From the NCBI RefSeq assembly GCF_008086115.1, contig NZ_VSIY01000006.1, forward strand, positions 1 through 64,000: DNA of 64,000 nt, given 5' to 3'. A program made the position numbers and the translations under genes. The stretch is from Maritimibacter fusiformis (GTDB lineage Bacteria > Pseudomonadota > Alphaproteobacteria > Rhodobacterales > Rhodobacteraceae). Below, piece by piece: positions 16,727 to 27,169 of the stretch. Each line of letters begins with the position of its first letter. The stretch's first letter is position 1. The notes beneath the pieces were generated by a model. The model saw nothing but the letters and a program-made list of their open reading frames with translations, made no database searches and had not been told where the DNA came from.

Positions 16727-17299
16727 ATGTTCAAGCATCTCGCAACGGCCTCCTCGCTTGCCCTTGCCACGTTCGGCACCGCGCATGCGGGGAGTCTTGT
16801 GGAGCCGGTGGTCGTTTCACCGCCGACCGCAGTCTACCTCGATCCGGGCCGTGACTGGTCCGGGTTCTATGCCGGTGTCAACGGTGACCTCGGCAGTCTG
16901 AACAACGGCGGTCCCAACATCTCGTACTACGGGTACGGGGTTCATGGCGGCTATCTCGCCGACATGGGCGATTTCGTGGTCGGGGGCGAAGTCAGCTACG
17001 AATACACCACCGTCGATCTCGCCGCACCGAACGACACGTGGCACCGGATCGGCGGCGACCTGATCCTGGGCTATGACGCGGGCGATTTCATGCCGCATGT
17101 CACCGCCGGTGTGGCGGGCCTTCGGCAAACCGCCGCCGGTGGCACCTGGGAAATGGGCTGGTCCGCCGGCGCCGGTGCCTCGGTGATGATGAGCGACAAC
17201 ATCATGCTGACGGGGCGCTATCGCTATACCCGCTACGACAACCTGGCCGGGGGTGTGAACGCCCATGCCGGCAAGCTGATGATCTCGTTCCGGTTCTGA
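16727..17299 (+). CDS. outer-membrane beta-barrel protein
   Basis: A 190-residue protein with a clear ribosome site (AAAGGAGG, 16713-16720). The signal peptide is residues 1-21 (MFKHLATASSLALATFGTAHA). The rest alternates aromatic and glycine-rich strands typical of small 8-stranded OmpA/LomR-like barrels: DWSGFYAGVNGDLG, YGYGVHGGYLADMGDFVVGG, ILGYDAGDFMPHVTAGVA, MLTGRYRYTRYDNL. It ends in Phe (LMISFRF), the usual outer-membrane insertion signal. It is followed by a strong terminator and faces rpoD. The specific role is unknown. Confidence 0.82.
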   Translation: MFKHLATASSLALATFGTAHAGSLVEPVVVSPPTAVYLDPGRDWSGFYAGVNGDLGSLNNGGPNISYYGYGVHGGYLADMGDFVVGGEVSYEYTTVDLAAPNDTWHRIGGDLILGYDAGDFMPHVTAGVAGLRQTAAGGTWEMGWSAGAGASVMMSDNIMLTGRYRYTRYDNLAGGVNAHAGKLMISFRF

Positions 17300-17322
17300 C
17301 CTCGAACCAAGCAGGACACGAC

Positions 17323-17349
17323 AAGGGGCGCCCCAGCGGGCGCCCCTTT
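17323..17349 (+). terminator. intrinsic terminator of the outer-membrane protein gene
   Basis: A perfect 11-bp stem (AAGGGGCGCCC with GGGCGCCCCTT) and 4-nt loop followed by T. Being symmetrical, with AA on the opposite side, it may also end rpoD transcription arriving from the right. Confidence 0.75.
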
Positions 17350-17371
17350 CATGTCTCACATCCGGATCGGC

Positions 17372-19396
<2,025 letters not shown>

Positions 19397-19523
19397 GCGG
19401 CGTTCCCTTGATCGTTGGGCCCCTGGGTCGGCGGCGGGTGAAGCGCGAATCAAACCCGCGAATCAGTGATTCGCCAACCCGTGTACCCCGGTTTCTTCCG
19501 GATTTCCTGCCAAAAGCGCGCGT

Positions 19524-21482
19524 TCACTCCGGTTTGGGTTGCGATTTCGCATCGTCGATCTGTCGCAACAGCGCCTCCAGCGCCTCTTTCTCCTCGCGGG
19601 CCAGCATCACGCCGTTGTCGGCGCGATCGAACAGGCCCTTGTCTTCGCCCTTGCCCCGGGCCGCGGCTTCGCGTGCCTTGGCCGCCTCGCTCAGGCGCCA
19701 TGTCAGCCCCTCGTCGGCAAGTGCCGAAATATCCTCCTCAGCATCCGCCACTTCGCGGCGCGCACCCCGGGCCGCGTCGAGCTTGGCCAGTTCCTCGGCC
19801 AGGCACATCGCCGCCAGATCCCGGTCGTCGGCGCGGCGAAGCGAGGGCGCTATACGCACATGGTTGAGCGAGAACAGTTTTTCAATGAGGTGCGGGCCCG
19901 CGTCGCGTTCAATTCGCGCGCGAAGGTCGGGTGCAGGGTCGTGGGCATGCGACAGGATCAGGCGTTGCAGGTCGCGGTGGTCGTCGGTGGCCATCTCGAG
20001 GCGTTCGAGCGCGGACTCGAAGGTTTCGATCAAGTCGGGATGGGTGATCAGGGTGGCAAGGATCACCGCCTCGCGCAGCACCTCCTCGATCGCGCCCTTG
20101 CCGGCACTGGCCAGCAGCGTGCCGCGGGTTTCGGCCATCGCCGGGGCAGGAGGGAGGAAGCGGGAGCGCGCGCTCCCGCGTGGCCTCGCCGCGCGGCGGG
20201 GCGCGAACAGTTCGCGACGCAGGCGCGCGATCTCGGCGCGGTAGTGGTCGCGGATCGACGGGTCGCCGATGCGTCCGATCACCGCGCGCAGGTCGCGGTC
20301 GAGTGCGGCCCGGCGTTCGGGGCTGTCGAAGATCCTGCCCTCGGTCTCGCGCCGCCACAAGAGCGTGACCATCGGCGAGGCGCCCTCGACCAGCTTGCGC
20401 ATCGCGCCCGCGCCCTGCGCCTTGATCAGGTCGTCGGGGTCCAGCCCCTCGGGCAGGATGGCGAAACGCAGGCTTTGGCCGGCCTCGATCAGGGGCAGGG
20501 CGATGTCGATCAGCCGCATCGCGGCGCGCAGCCCTGCGGTGTCGCCGTCCAGCGCGATCACGGGTTCCGGCGCGATCCGCCACATCAGGCGCAGCTGGTC
20601 CTCGGTGATGGCGGTGCCGAGGGGGGCGACGGTGGCCTCGAACCCGGCCTCCGACAGCGCGATCACGTCCATGTAGCCTTCGGCCACGATCAGCGGCTGG
20701 CCCTTGCCGGCGGCCTCGCGGGCGTTGCGGAAGTTGTAGAGCGCGCGGCCCTTGTCGAACAGCTCGGTCTCGGGGCCGTTGAGGTATTTCGCCCGCGCAT
20801 TGGGGTCGAGCGCGCGGCCCCCCAGCGAGATCGCCCGCCCGCGCGCGTCGCGGATCGGAAAGATGATGCGGCCGCGAAAGCGGTCGTAGGCCGCCCCGCC
20901 GTCATCGGGCTTGATCGCCAGGCCTGATGCGACCACCAGATCCTCGGCGATGCCCTTGTCCTTGAAATGGCTGAGCAATCCGTGCCGGGTGTCGGGCGCA
21001 AAGCCGATGCCCCAGCGGTCCTGCGCCGCCTCGTTCAGCCCGCGCCGGTCGAGATAGTCGCGTGCCGGACCGCCTTGCGCCGTCTTCAGTTGGAGCCGGA
21101 AATACTGCACCGCCTGTTCCAGCACCTCGGCCAACTGGCTGCGCCGGTCGGCCTTGACCCGGGCCTCGGGGTCGCGGGCGGGCATCTGCATCCCGGCCTC
21201 GCGCGCCAGGATCTCGACCGCCTCCATGAAGCCGACGTTCTCGGTATCCTTGACGAAGGAAATCGCGTCGCCCTTGGCATGACAGCCGAAGCAGTAATAG
21301 AAACCCTTGCGGTCATCCACATGAAAAGACGCGGTTTTTTCCTGGTGGAAGGGGCAGGGGGCCCAGAGGTCGCCCTTGGCCTGGTTGGACTTGCGCTGGT
21401 CCCACATGACCTTTCGCCCGATCACCTGCCCGAGGCTGGTGCGGGTGCGCAATTCGTCAAGGAAACCGGGTGGCAGGGACAT
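19524..21482 (-). CDS. dnaG: DNA primase
   Basis: A 652-residue primase that synthesises RNA primers at the replication fork. The zinc-binding CHC2 domain has C43, H46, C64 and C67 (CPFHQEKTASFHV; YYCFGCHAKGDA). The catalytic TOPRIM domain contains VAEGYMDVIAL and ALDGDTAGLRAA. The C-terminal helicase-interaction region is present from about residue 450. Length and motifs are normal. It is located 47 bp after the stop of kpsC on the same strand, so capsule transcription could read into it. Confidence 0.96.
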   Translation of the reverse strand: MSLPPGFLDELRTRTSLGQVIGRKVMWDQRKSNQAKGDLWAPCPFHQEKTASFHVDDRKGFYYCFGCHAKGDAISFVKDTENVGFMEAVEILAREAGMQMPARDPEARVKADRRSQLAEVLEQAVQYFRLQLKTAQGGPARDYLDRRGLNEAAQDRWGIGFAPDTRHGLLSHFKDKGIAEDLVVASGLAIKPDDGGAAYDRFRGRIIFPIRDARGRAISLGGRALDPNARAKYLNGPETELFDKGRALYNFRNAREAAGKGQPLIVAEGYMDVIALSEAGFEATVAPLGTAITEDQLRLMWRIAPEPVIALDGDTAGLRAAMRLIDIALPLIEAGQSLRFAILPEGLDPDDLIKAQGAGAMRKLVEGASPMVTLLWRRETEGRIFDSPERRAALDRDLRAVIGRIGDPSIRDHYRAEIARLRRELFAPRRAARPRGSARSRFLPPAPAMAETRGTLLASAGKGAIEEVLREAVILATLITHPDLIETFESALERLEMATDDHRDLQRLILSHAHDPAPDLRARIERDAGPHLIEKLFSLNHVRIAPSLRRADDRDLAAMCLAEELAKLDAARGARREVADAEEDISALADEGLTWRLSEAAKAREAAARGKGEDKGLFDRADNGVMLAREEKEALEALLRQIDDAKSQPKPE

Positions 21483-21529
21483 GGACGATATATGGCATCT
21501 CGGTGCGGCAAGTCCAGCCGGACGGGGCC

Positions 21530-23593
21530 TCAGCGCCAGAGATGGGCGTAGGACGCGAGCGCCCCTTGTGCCTTGGCGAGCAGGCGCAGGCCCAGGCCGT
21601 CGCGGATCTCGATGCCGCTGGCCAGCCGGTCGACGGCGACCTCCACCGGGCAGATGGTGCGCGTCACCGGGTCGTAGTAGCGCGGGTAGTCGATTAGGGC
21701 GGCATGCGCCAGCGCGGTGATGTCGGGGCGCGCGCGGCGGCGGTCGGGCACCCAGCCCAGATCGGTGGTCAGCCCCCAGCCGGCATAGAAGGGCGCACCG
21801 AGGCAGGTCACGGGCTTGCCGCGAATGAGCGCCTCGAAGCCCATCAGCGAGGTCAGCGTCCAGACCTCGTCACAGGCCTCGATCAGCGCGATCGGGTCGG
21901 CGTTGTCGGCGACCACGTCGGCAAAACCGCGCACGACTTCGGGGTCGATCCGGCCAGGGCGCAAGCCGGCTTCGACATCCGGGTGCGGCTTGTAGACGAT
22001 CACCGCGTCGGGGTTGGCAAGGCGGGCGGCTTCGAGCAGGCCGAGGTTGGTCTTGACCCCGGCGCAGCCCAGCAGGATCGAGGCGTCGTTCTCGACCTGT
22101 CCGGGCACCAGGATGCGGTGGCCGCCGGGCAGGTCGGGCGTGTCGCCGGACAGGTTGTATTTCGTCAGCCGCGCCGCGATCAGCCCCTCGATCAGCCGGT
22201 CGGCCCGGCGGCGGGCCCCGTCGGGCAGGGTGGTGGCCGCGTCGATCAGCCGTTCCAGCCGGCTTTCGCGGGTCGGGTCGTAGTAGATGCCGAGGTCGTC
22301 CACCGCCAGTGACAGCGGCGCCACCAGTTTCGCGCCCAGCCCGCGCGAGCGCAGGAAACCGTCCTCGATACGAGAGACATTGACCCCGTCTGTCGCGCCG
22401 AGCGACGATTCCTGATTGGCCCAGATCAACAGGCTGCGCCCGGTTGCGCGCGCGCGCGCGACGGCGCGAGGACCGTCTTTGAAGATGCATGCCTTGCGGG
22501 TGCCGAACAACTGGTTCATCGGTCTGCGCTTCCACAGGCGCATCCCGGCGGCGACGTGGCCGTGCCGGTCCTGATGCGCGGCGCGGGCCCGGGCTTCGAG
22601 CGTGGCGATGACCTGTTCGACCTCGCACAACCGGTCGTGAAACGGGTCATACCAGGTCGGGTAGAGTATCATCGCGCCGGCGAAAAGCTGCGCCCGGGTC
22701 AGCTTGCGGGTGCGCCGCGCCACCGGGTTTTCATCCTCGGTCAGCCCCCAGCCTGCATAGAACGGCTGGCCGAAGACGCGCGGGCGGTGGCCTGCGATGA
22801 TCGCCTCGAAGCCCATGCCGGAACTGACGGTATAGACCGCGACCGCGCCCTGCATCAGCGCCCAGGGATCGACCGGGTGGGTGATCAGGTGCACACGGTC
22901 GCTGGCGTCCTCGGGGCCGAAGTGGCCGGTGCGGTGGCCCGCCATGGTCTCGGGGTGGGTCTTGACGTGGACCGGCAGGCCCGGGTTCTCGACCTGGGCG
23001 GCGACCAGCATGTTCTTGAAGGTGCTCTCGTCGGCTGCCCCCAACCGAATCGAGGCATCGCCCCGGGTCTGGTCGATCACCAGAACATAGGGCGCCTCGG
23101 GCACCGGCAGATCGCGGTCGAAGGCGTTGTATTTCGAGACATGCGCATGCGCCATCCAGGCCATCGCGTCGCGCGCGCGGTTCAGAAGGGCGGTGTCGTC
23201 CAGCGGGTGCGTGGCCAGAAGCTCTTCGAGATCCGAGGGGGTGCGGCTGTCGTAGTGCACGGCCTTGAAAGCCGTCTGAAGGCCCAGCGGCGGTTCGCTG
23301 TCGCGGCCTGTCAGGACGGAGCGCAACAGGGCATCCTCGAACCGCACCAACGTGGTGCCGGTCTCGCGGGCGACCCGTTCACCCTCGGCGGCGAAGGCGG
23401 TGTTGCCCCAGACGCCGACGAAGTCGCCCTTGCCCGGTTTGCCGCGAAACCGTCCGCGCACAGGCGCCCAGCCCGACAACTCTAGCATCCGGCGCACGTG
23501 AGGGGTTTTGCTGAAGACCGTGACATAACTGAAAAGCCGCCGGGGGGTGTCCCCTCCGGCGGCGTTGGTGTCGTCCGAGGACGGTGGCGTCAC
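21530..23593 (-). CDS. kpsC: KpsC-like capsule Kdo transferase, two-domain
   Basis: A 687-residue protein similar to KpsC/LipA, which builds the beta-Kdo linker on lysophosphatidylglycerol for group 2-type capsules. An internal duplication is visible: PFYAGWGLT occurs twice (RPRVFGQPFYAGWGLTEDE and KPVTCLGAPFYAGWGLTTD), each after a Gly-rich ALI/AII segment and followed by a P-x-YYDP/WYDP tail. This is consistent with two glycosyltransferase modules. The likely start is GTG at 23593, overlapping the stop of the upstream export gene (GTGA). Cytoplasmic, membrane-associated. KpsS is two genes upstream; no ABC exporter (KpsMT) is in the window. Confidence 0.88.
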   Translation of the reverse strand: MTPPSSDDTNAAGGDTPRRLFSYVTVFSKTPHVRRMLELSGWAPVRGRFRGKPGKGDFVGVWGNTAFAAEGERVARETGTTLVRFEDALLRSVLTGRDSEPPLGLQTAFKAVHYDSRTPSDLEELLATHPLDDTALLNRARDAMAWMAHAHVSKYNAFDRDLPVPEAPYVLVIDQTRGDASIRLGAADESTFKNMLVAAQVENPGLPVHVKTHPETMAGHRTGHFGPEDASDRVHLITHPVDPWALMQGAVAVYTVSSGMGFEAIIAGHRPRVFGQPFYAGWGLTEDENPVARRTRKLTRAQLFAGAMILYPTWYDPFHDRLCEVEQVIATLEARARAAHQDRHGHVAAGMRLWKRRPMNQLFGTRKACIFKDGPRAVARARATGRSLLIWANQESSLGATDGVNVSRIEDGFLRSRGLGAKLVAPLSLAVDDLGIYYDPTRESRLERLIDAATTLPDGARRRADRLIEGLIAARLTKYNLSGDTPDLPGGHRILVPGQVENDASILLGCAGVKTNLGLLEAARLANPDAVIVYKPHPDVEAGLRPGRIDPEVVRGFADVVADNADPIALIEACDEVWTLTSLMGFEALIRGKPVTCLGAPFYAGWGLTTDLGWVPDRRRARPDITALAHAALIDYPRYYDPVTRTICPVEVAVDRLASGIEIRDGLGLRLLAKAQGALASYAHLWR

Positions 23594-24738
23594 GGAAGCA
23601 GGCCGGCGGTGGTGGCCGCCGAGGCCAGGGAGTCGGCCGCGCCCACGGTGGTCGAGAAGGCGGTGATCAGCTTGGTCCACTGCACATAGGGCGCCTCGGT
23701 GACATAGACGGTGTCGCCGTCGCGGATCACGAAGTCGCGCGCCCGGAACATGCCGTTGGGTTCGGTCAGGTCGAGCACGTAGATCATCCGCTGCGCACCG
23801 ACCAGGTCGGCGCGGCCAAGCACCATGTTGGCGATCTCGGCCGGTTCGTTGCGGAACACGAACACGCCGGTCGGGTCGGCCACGGTGGAATTCAGACCGC
23901 CGACCTGGGCGATGGCCTCGAGCGCGGACAGCGACTGGGTCTGGAACTTCACCCGCGTCTGGGTGCCGGTCGCGCCAAGCGCGGTGAAGGCGCGGGTGTC
24001 TTCCTCGACCAGGATGCGGTCGCCGTTGCGAAGGGCAATGTCGGCAGCGGGGTTCTCAAAGAGGTCCTGATACCAGATCTTGCCGGTCTTGGCGCCGCGG
24101 ATGATCTTGACCACGGCAACCTCGGCGGGCACCGCGACGCCGCCGGCGCGCGCCAGCATGGCGCCCAGCGTACGGGTCGGGCGCTCGATCGCAAAGACGC
24201 CCTGGCCGCCGACCGCGCCGGTGATCGACACGGTGGCGCCGTCGCCCGCCAGCCGGCGCACCATGACCTGCGGATCGGGTGTCTGGGTTTCGAGTTTCTC
24301 GGTGATGATCCGGCGGATCGTCTCGGGCGAGTTGCCCGAAGCCTTGATCCGGCCCGCGTAGGGGATGAAGATGAAGCCCGAGCCGTCGACCTGCACCTCT
24401 TCCAGCGAGGCCGGTGCGCCGGCGGTGGCGAGGATGCCTTCCTCGACGTTTTCCCAGATCGACACGCCGAGCACGTCGCCGGGGTTGATCGTGTCCGATC
24501 CGACCACGCCGGCGTTGAGAAAGCCGTCATCGAACCCCAGCGCCGGAACCAGGGCGGTGGCGCGGGTCACGTTGTCATCGACCGCGACCACGAAGGCGTC
24601 ACCCTCGCGCTGCACCGATCCTCGGAAAATTTCGGTCTTGTTTGGGCCGGACCGGGGCAGGAGATCGCACCCCGCCAATCCGATCACGCATGCCAAGAGG
24701 GCCGCGCGACGCGCCCATTCTGTGCCGGTATTCTTCAC
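23590..24738 (-). CDS. polysaccharide export lipoprotein, Wza/KpsD type
   Basis: A 382-residue outer-membrane polysaccharide export protein starting with GTG at 24738 after AAAGGAG. The lipoprotein signal is residues 1-24 with lipobox LAGC (C24). A Poly_export domain (about 95-190, GDVLGVSIWENVEEG, SGFIFIPYAGRIKASG) is followed by SLBB-type beta-grasp segments (VSITGAVGGQGVFAI; GGLNSTVADPTGVFVF) and the end VYVTEAPYVQWTKLI. It would form the outer-membrane channel for capsule or exopolysaccharide. Its 3' end overlaps kpsC, and kpsS lies 89 bp upstream, so the three form one unit. Confidence 0.88.
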   Translation of the reverse strand: MKNTGTEWARRAALLACVIGLAGCDLLPRSGPNKTEIFRGSVQREGDAFVVAVDDNVTRATALVPALGFDDGFLNAGVVGSDTINPGDVLGVSIWENVEEGILATAGAPASLEEVQVDGSGFIFIPYAGRIKASGNSPETIRRIITEKLETQTPDPQVMVRRLAGDGATVSITGAVGGQGVFAIERPTRTLGAMLARAGGVAVPAEVAVVKIIRGAKTGKIWYQDLFENPAADIALRNGDRILVEEDTRAFTALGATGTQTRVKFQTQSLSALEAIAQVGGLNSTVADPTGVFVFRNEPAEIANMVLGRADLVGAQRMIYVLDLTEPNGMFRARDFVIRDGDTVYVTEAPYVQWTKLITAFSTTVGAADSLASAATTAGLLP

Positions 24739-24827
24739 TGCTCGGGCTCCTTTGTGGAGTTCTGCCTCGATTTTTTGTCAACCTACCGGCGCTACGGGGA
24801 AAAATCCAGTCTCGGTTGGCCGTTTGC

Positions 24828-26120
24828 CTATTTCACCAGCCGCAACTGTTGCCGTGGTGCCGCTGTGCCACGCCGGAGCGCGTCATAGGGATCGTCGGGC
24901 GACAGCATCATGTCGACCACCTGGCGCAACAGCTGGCGCCGTCCGACCGCCGAATAGAAGCCGCCCGGAATCTGCGAGGTTTCCAGCAGGTAGTTGCGGT
25001 ATTCGCGGTAGGCGCGGCTGTCGGGGCGCCGCGGGGTGGCGAAGAACTCGGGCAGCGGCAGGGTCGAGACGAATTCGGGCTTGTCATAGACCGCCGCCCC
25101 GAACACCTTGAGCGGCAGGCCGCGCCACAGCACCTGTTGCGCGGCGGTGGAGTTGACCGTCACGGCGCTGCGCGCGTGGTCGAGCAGGCGCGCGAGCTTA
25201 CCGCCGCGCACGTAGTGAATGCGCCCCTCGACCCCGTGCCGGCGCGCCAGCGCCCGGATCTCGCGGCGCAGGTTGATCCGGCCCGCTTCCAGCGGATGCG
25301 CCTTGAAAACAAGGTGGTGATGCTTGGGTGCGCCCTCGGCGAAACCTTCGATCACCACCGCCAGGAACTCGGTCATGCGCGAGAACGGCGAGTGCATCTG
25401 GAAGCTGGAATCGTGTTCGAGCTGGAGCGGCACCAGGTGATAGGGAAAGCCGCCATACTTGATGCGCGCGGTGGCCACGATGCGGTCGGCGGCCAGAGCC
25501 GGCATGAAGACGAGGCGGCGGACATAGAGGCCGAATTCGCGTGCCGGCGACACCGCGCGGTGCGGGCGAAAGCCGCGGTAGCGGTGGTTGGCGAAGATCA
25601 CGAACCAGTGGTAGAGCGCGCCGTAGAACACGTGCTGGCGCATGTCGCCCCAATGCGCCGGGGCTTCGGGCAGGTCGGGCTCGTTCGCCGCCAGCGCCTT
25701 TTGCATGTCCGCCACGCTCATCTTCATCAGCCGGGAATTGCCGTTGGAGCCGCCGCGCTCATAGGTGATCCAGTAGGGGCGCAGATAGCCTTCCTCGAAG
25801 ACATGCACGGTGATCGCGCGCGCCTTGGCGATGGCCACCGCCTCGGCATGGATGAACCGGGTGTCGCCGTAAAGCACGATGTCGGTGACGCGCTTGTCCG
25901 CGATCAGGCGCGAAAAGGTCTCGGGCCATTGCGCCTGGTCGCCGGTGAAGGGGATGTAGCGGCGGCGATCGGGCCAGAACACCTGGTCGCCCATGTTGAA
26001 GCCGACGCGCCAGACCTCGGCCCCGGCGGCGCGCAGCATCCGGCCCAGGCGCGCGAAGAACGGCCCGTGCGGCCCCTGCAGGAATAGAAATACCCGGTCT
26101 GTCCCGTCGATCCCGGTCAT
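24828..26120 (-). CDS. kpsS: KpsS-like capsule polysaccharide export/Kdo transferase
   Basis: A 430-residue protein similar to KpsS/LipB, which adds the first Kdo of the capsule linker. The start is MTGIDGTDRVFLFLQGPHGP, with AAAAGG upstream; 49 further upstream codons lack homology. Family features include VFLFLQGPHGPFFARLG at the N-terminus, the EEGYLRPYWITYERGG motif near 150, and the HPLEAGRINLRREI and VTVNSTAAQQVLWRGLPLKVFG motifs in the C-terminal half. First gene of the kpsS-wza-kpsC unit. Confidence 0.88.
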   Translation of the reverse strand: MTGIDGTDRVFLFLQGPHGPFFARLGRMLRAAGAEVWRVGFNMGDQVFWPDRRRYIPFTGDQAQWPETFSRLIADKRVTDIVLYGDTRFIHAEAVAIAKARAITVHVFEEGYLRPYWITYERGGSNGNSRLMKMSVADMQKALAANEPDLPEAPAHWGDMRQHVFYGALYHWFVIFANHRYRGFRPHRAVSPAREFGLYVRRLVFMPALAADRIVATARIKYGGFPYHLVPLQLEHDSSFQMHSPFSRMTEFLAVVIEGFAEGAPKHHHLVFKAHPLEAGRINLRREIRALARRHGVEGRIHYVRGGKLARLLDHARSAVTVNSTAAQQVLWRGLPLKVFGAAVYDKPEFVSTLPLPEFFATPRRPDSRAYREYRNYLLETSQIPGGFYSAVGRRQLLRQVVDMMLSPDDPYDALRRGTAAPRQQLRLVK

Positions 26121-26316
26121 GCGCCTTTTGTTCCCCGCGTTTGCCGCGGCTGGCCCCGTTCTGGCCGCGTCCCCCGAATTTGTCACGCGGTTTTGTCGCA
26201 GAAGGCTGCGGCGCTTTGATGGCGCGGCAGGGGCGTCAATCGGGCGCGGACGGGGCGCCTCGATCAAGGATCGCTGAGAAAGATGAACACGCGATGACCG
26301 GGCCGGTCGCCCCGTG

Positions 26317-26874
26317 TCAGTTTCGCGGGGCCGGGCCGCTGGCGACCACCGCCCGGGTGACGGCGTCGGTCATCTCGAGGCTTTCGTTCTCGACCAGCCC
26401 CATGCGTTCGGCCAGCGCCTCGCGGCCCCGGTTGAGGCGGCTTTTCACCGTGCCGACCTTGACGCCGCAGACCTCGGCGGCCTCCTCGTAGGAATACTGG
26501 AGCACGCCGACCAGCGTCAGAACCTCGCGCTGCTCGGGTGGCAACTGGGCCAGGGCGGCGCGGAAATCGGCCAGTTGCAGATGGCCGTCATGGGCGGGTT
26601 TTTCCGACAATTGCGCGGTCAGCGCGCCGTCGACATCGGCCACTTCGCGCTTGGCCTTGCGGCGGTCGGAATAGAAGGTGTTGCGCAAGATGGTGAACAG
26701 CCAGGCGCGCATGTTGGTGCCTTCCTCGAACTTGTCGAGGTTCGACCAGGCCTTGAGCACGGTGTCCTGCACCAAGTCGTCGGCGCTGCTGGCGTTGCGG
26801 GTCAGGCTGATCGCGAAGGCGCGCAAGACCTTCATGTGACCGATCAGCTCGTGCTGAGCTTTCTGGCGGTTCAT
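26317..26874 (-). CDS. ecfG: general stress response ECF sigma factor, EcfG type
   Basis: A 185-residue sigma factor of the ECF15/EcfG group. Region 2 is visible (LRAFAISLTRNASSADDLVQ, then DTVLKAWSNLDKF, TNMRAWLFTILRNTFYSDRR) and region 4 (LPPEQREVLTLVGVLQYSYEEA, VCGVKVGTVKSRLNRGR). It recognises GGAAC-N16/17-CGTT promoters in the general stress response and is held inactive by NepR. It overlaps nepR by 4 bp (ATGA), so the anti-sigma and sigma are co-expressed. The pair is divergent from phyR, the canonical module layout. Confidence 0.93.
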   Translation of the reverse strand: MNRQKAQHELIGHMKVLRAFAISLTRNASSADDLVQDTVLKAWSNLDKFEEGTNMRAWLFTILRNTFYSDRRKAKREVADVDGALTAQLSEKPAHDGHLQLADFRAALAQLPPEQREVLTLVGVLQYSYEEAAEVCGVKVGTVKSRLNRGREALAERMGLVENESLEMTDAVTRAVVASGPAPRN

Positions 26875-27077
26875 GATGGGTCGTTTCCCCCGGCGTCCTC
26901 GTTCGCGTTCTCGCGCACGGGCGCCTCAACCTTGTCGAGTTTCTCGAGAAGCTCGAGCAGGCGCGGCGGCAAGTCCTCGGCGGCGTCCTCCTCGAACACG
27001 CGCTTGAGATTGGCGTCGATCTGCCCGAACACGTCCATTTTGTCTGCCTTCTTGGCCAAGCTGCACCTCTGCGCCAT
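26871..27077 (-). CDS. nepR: NepR anti-sigma factor
   Basis: A 68-residue NepR (from ATG 27077; a second ATG at 27038 gives 55 residues and has a better-spaced AAGG, so the start is uncertain). The core GQIDANLKRVFEEDAAEDLP and PRLLELLEKLD forms the two helices that bind EcfG and, after stress, phosphorylated PhyR. The flanks are disordered and charged, as in the family. The predicted start of transcription from the leftward EcfG promoter is about 30 bp upstream of 27077. Confidence 0.85.
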   Translation of the reverse strand: MAQRCSLAKKADKMDVFGQIDANLKRVFEEDAAEDLPPRLLELLEKLDKVEAPVRENANEDAGGNDPS

Positions 27078-27109
27078 GATATCCCCGGCGAAACTATTTC
27101 ACCCGCTCG

Positions 27110-27134
27110 GGAACAAACGCAACAGCAGCGCGTT
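27110..27134 (+). promoter_or_regulatory. EcfG-type promoter for phyR
   Basis: GGAAC (27110-27114), 16-bp spacer, CGTT (27131-27134), 35 bp before the phyR start. It matches the general stress response consensus exactly and overlaps the opposite-strand promoter of nepR-ecfG. Confidence 0.85.
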
Positions 27135-27141
27135 TTGTTCC
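27116..27141 (-). promoter_or_regulatory. EcfG-type promoter for nepR-ecfG
   Basis: On the minus strand, GGAAC (27141-27137), 17-bp spacer, CGTT (27119-27116). It is interleaved with the rightward promoter, so both directions share the same 32 bp. Confidence 0.8.
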
Positions 27142-27169
27142 GCAGAAACGGAAAAAAAGGGGAGATGAC

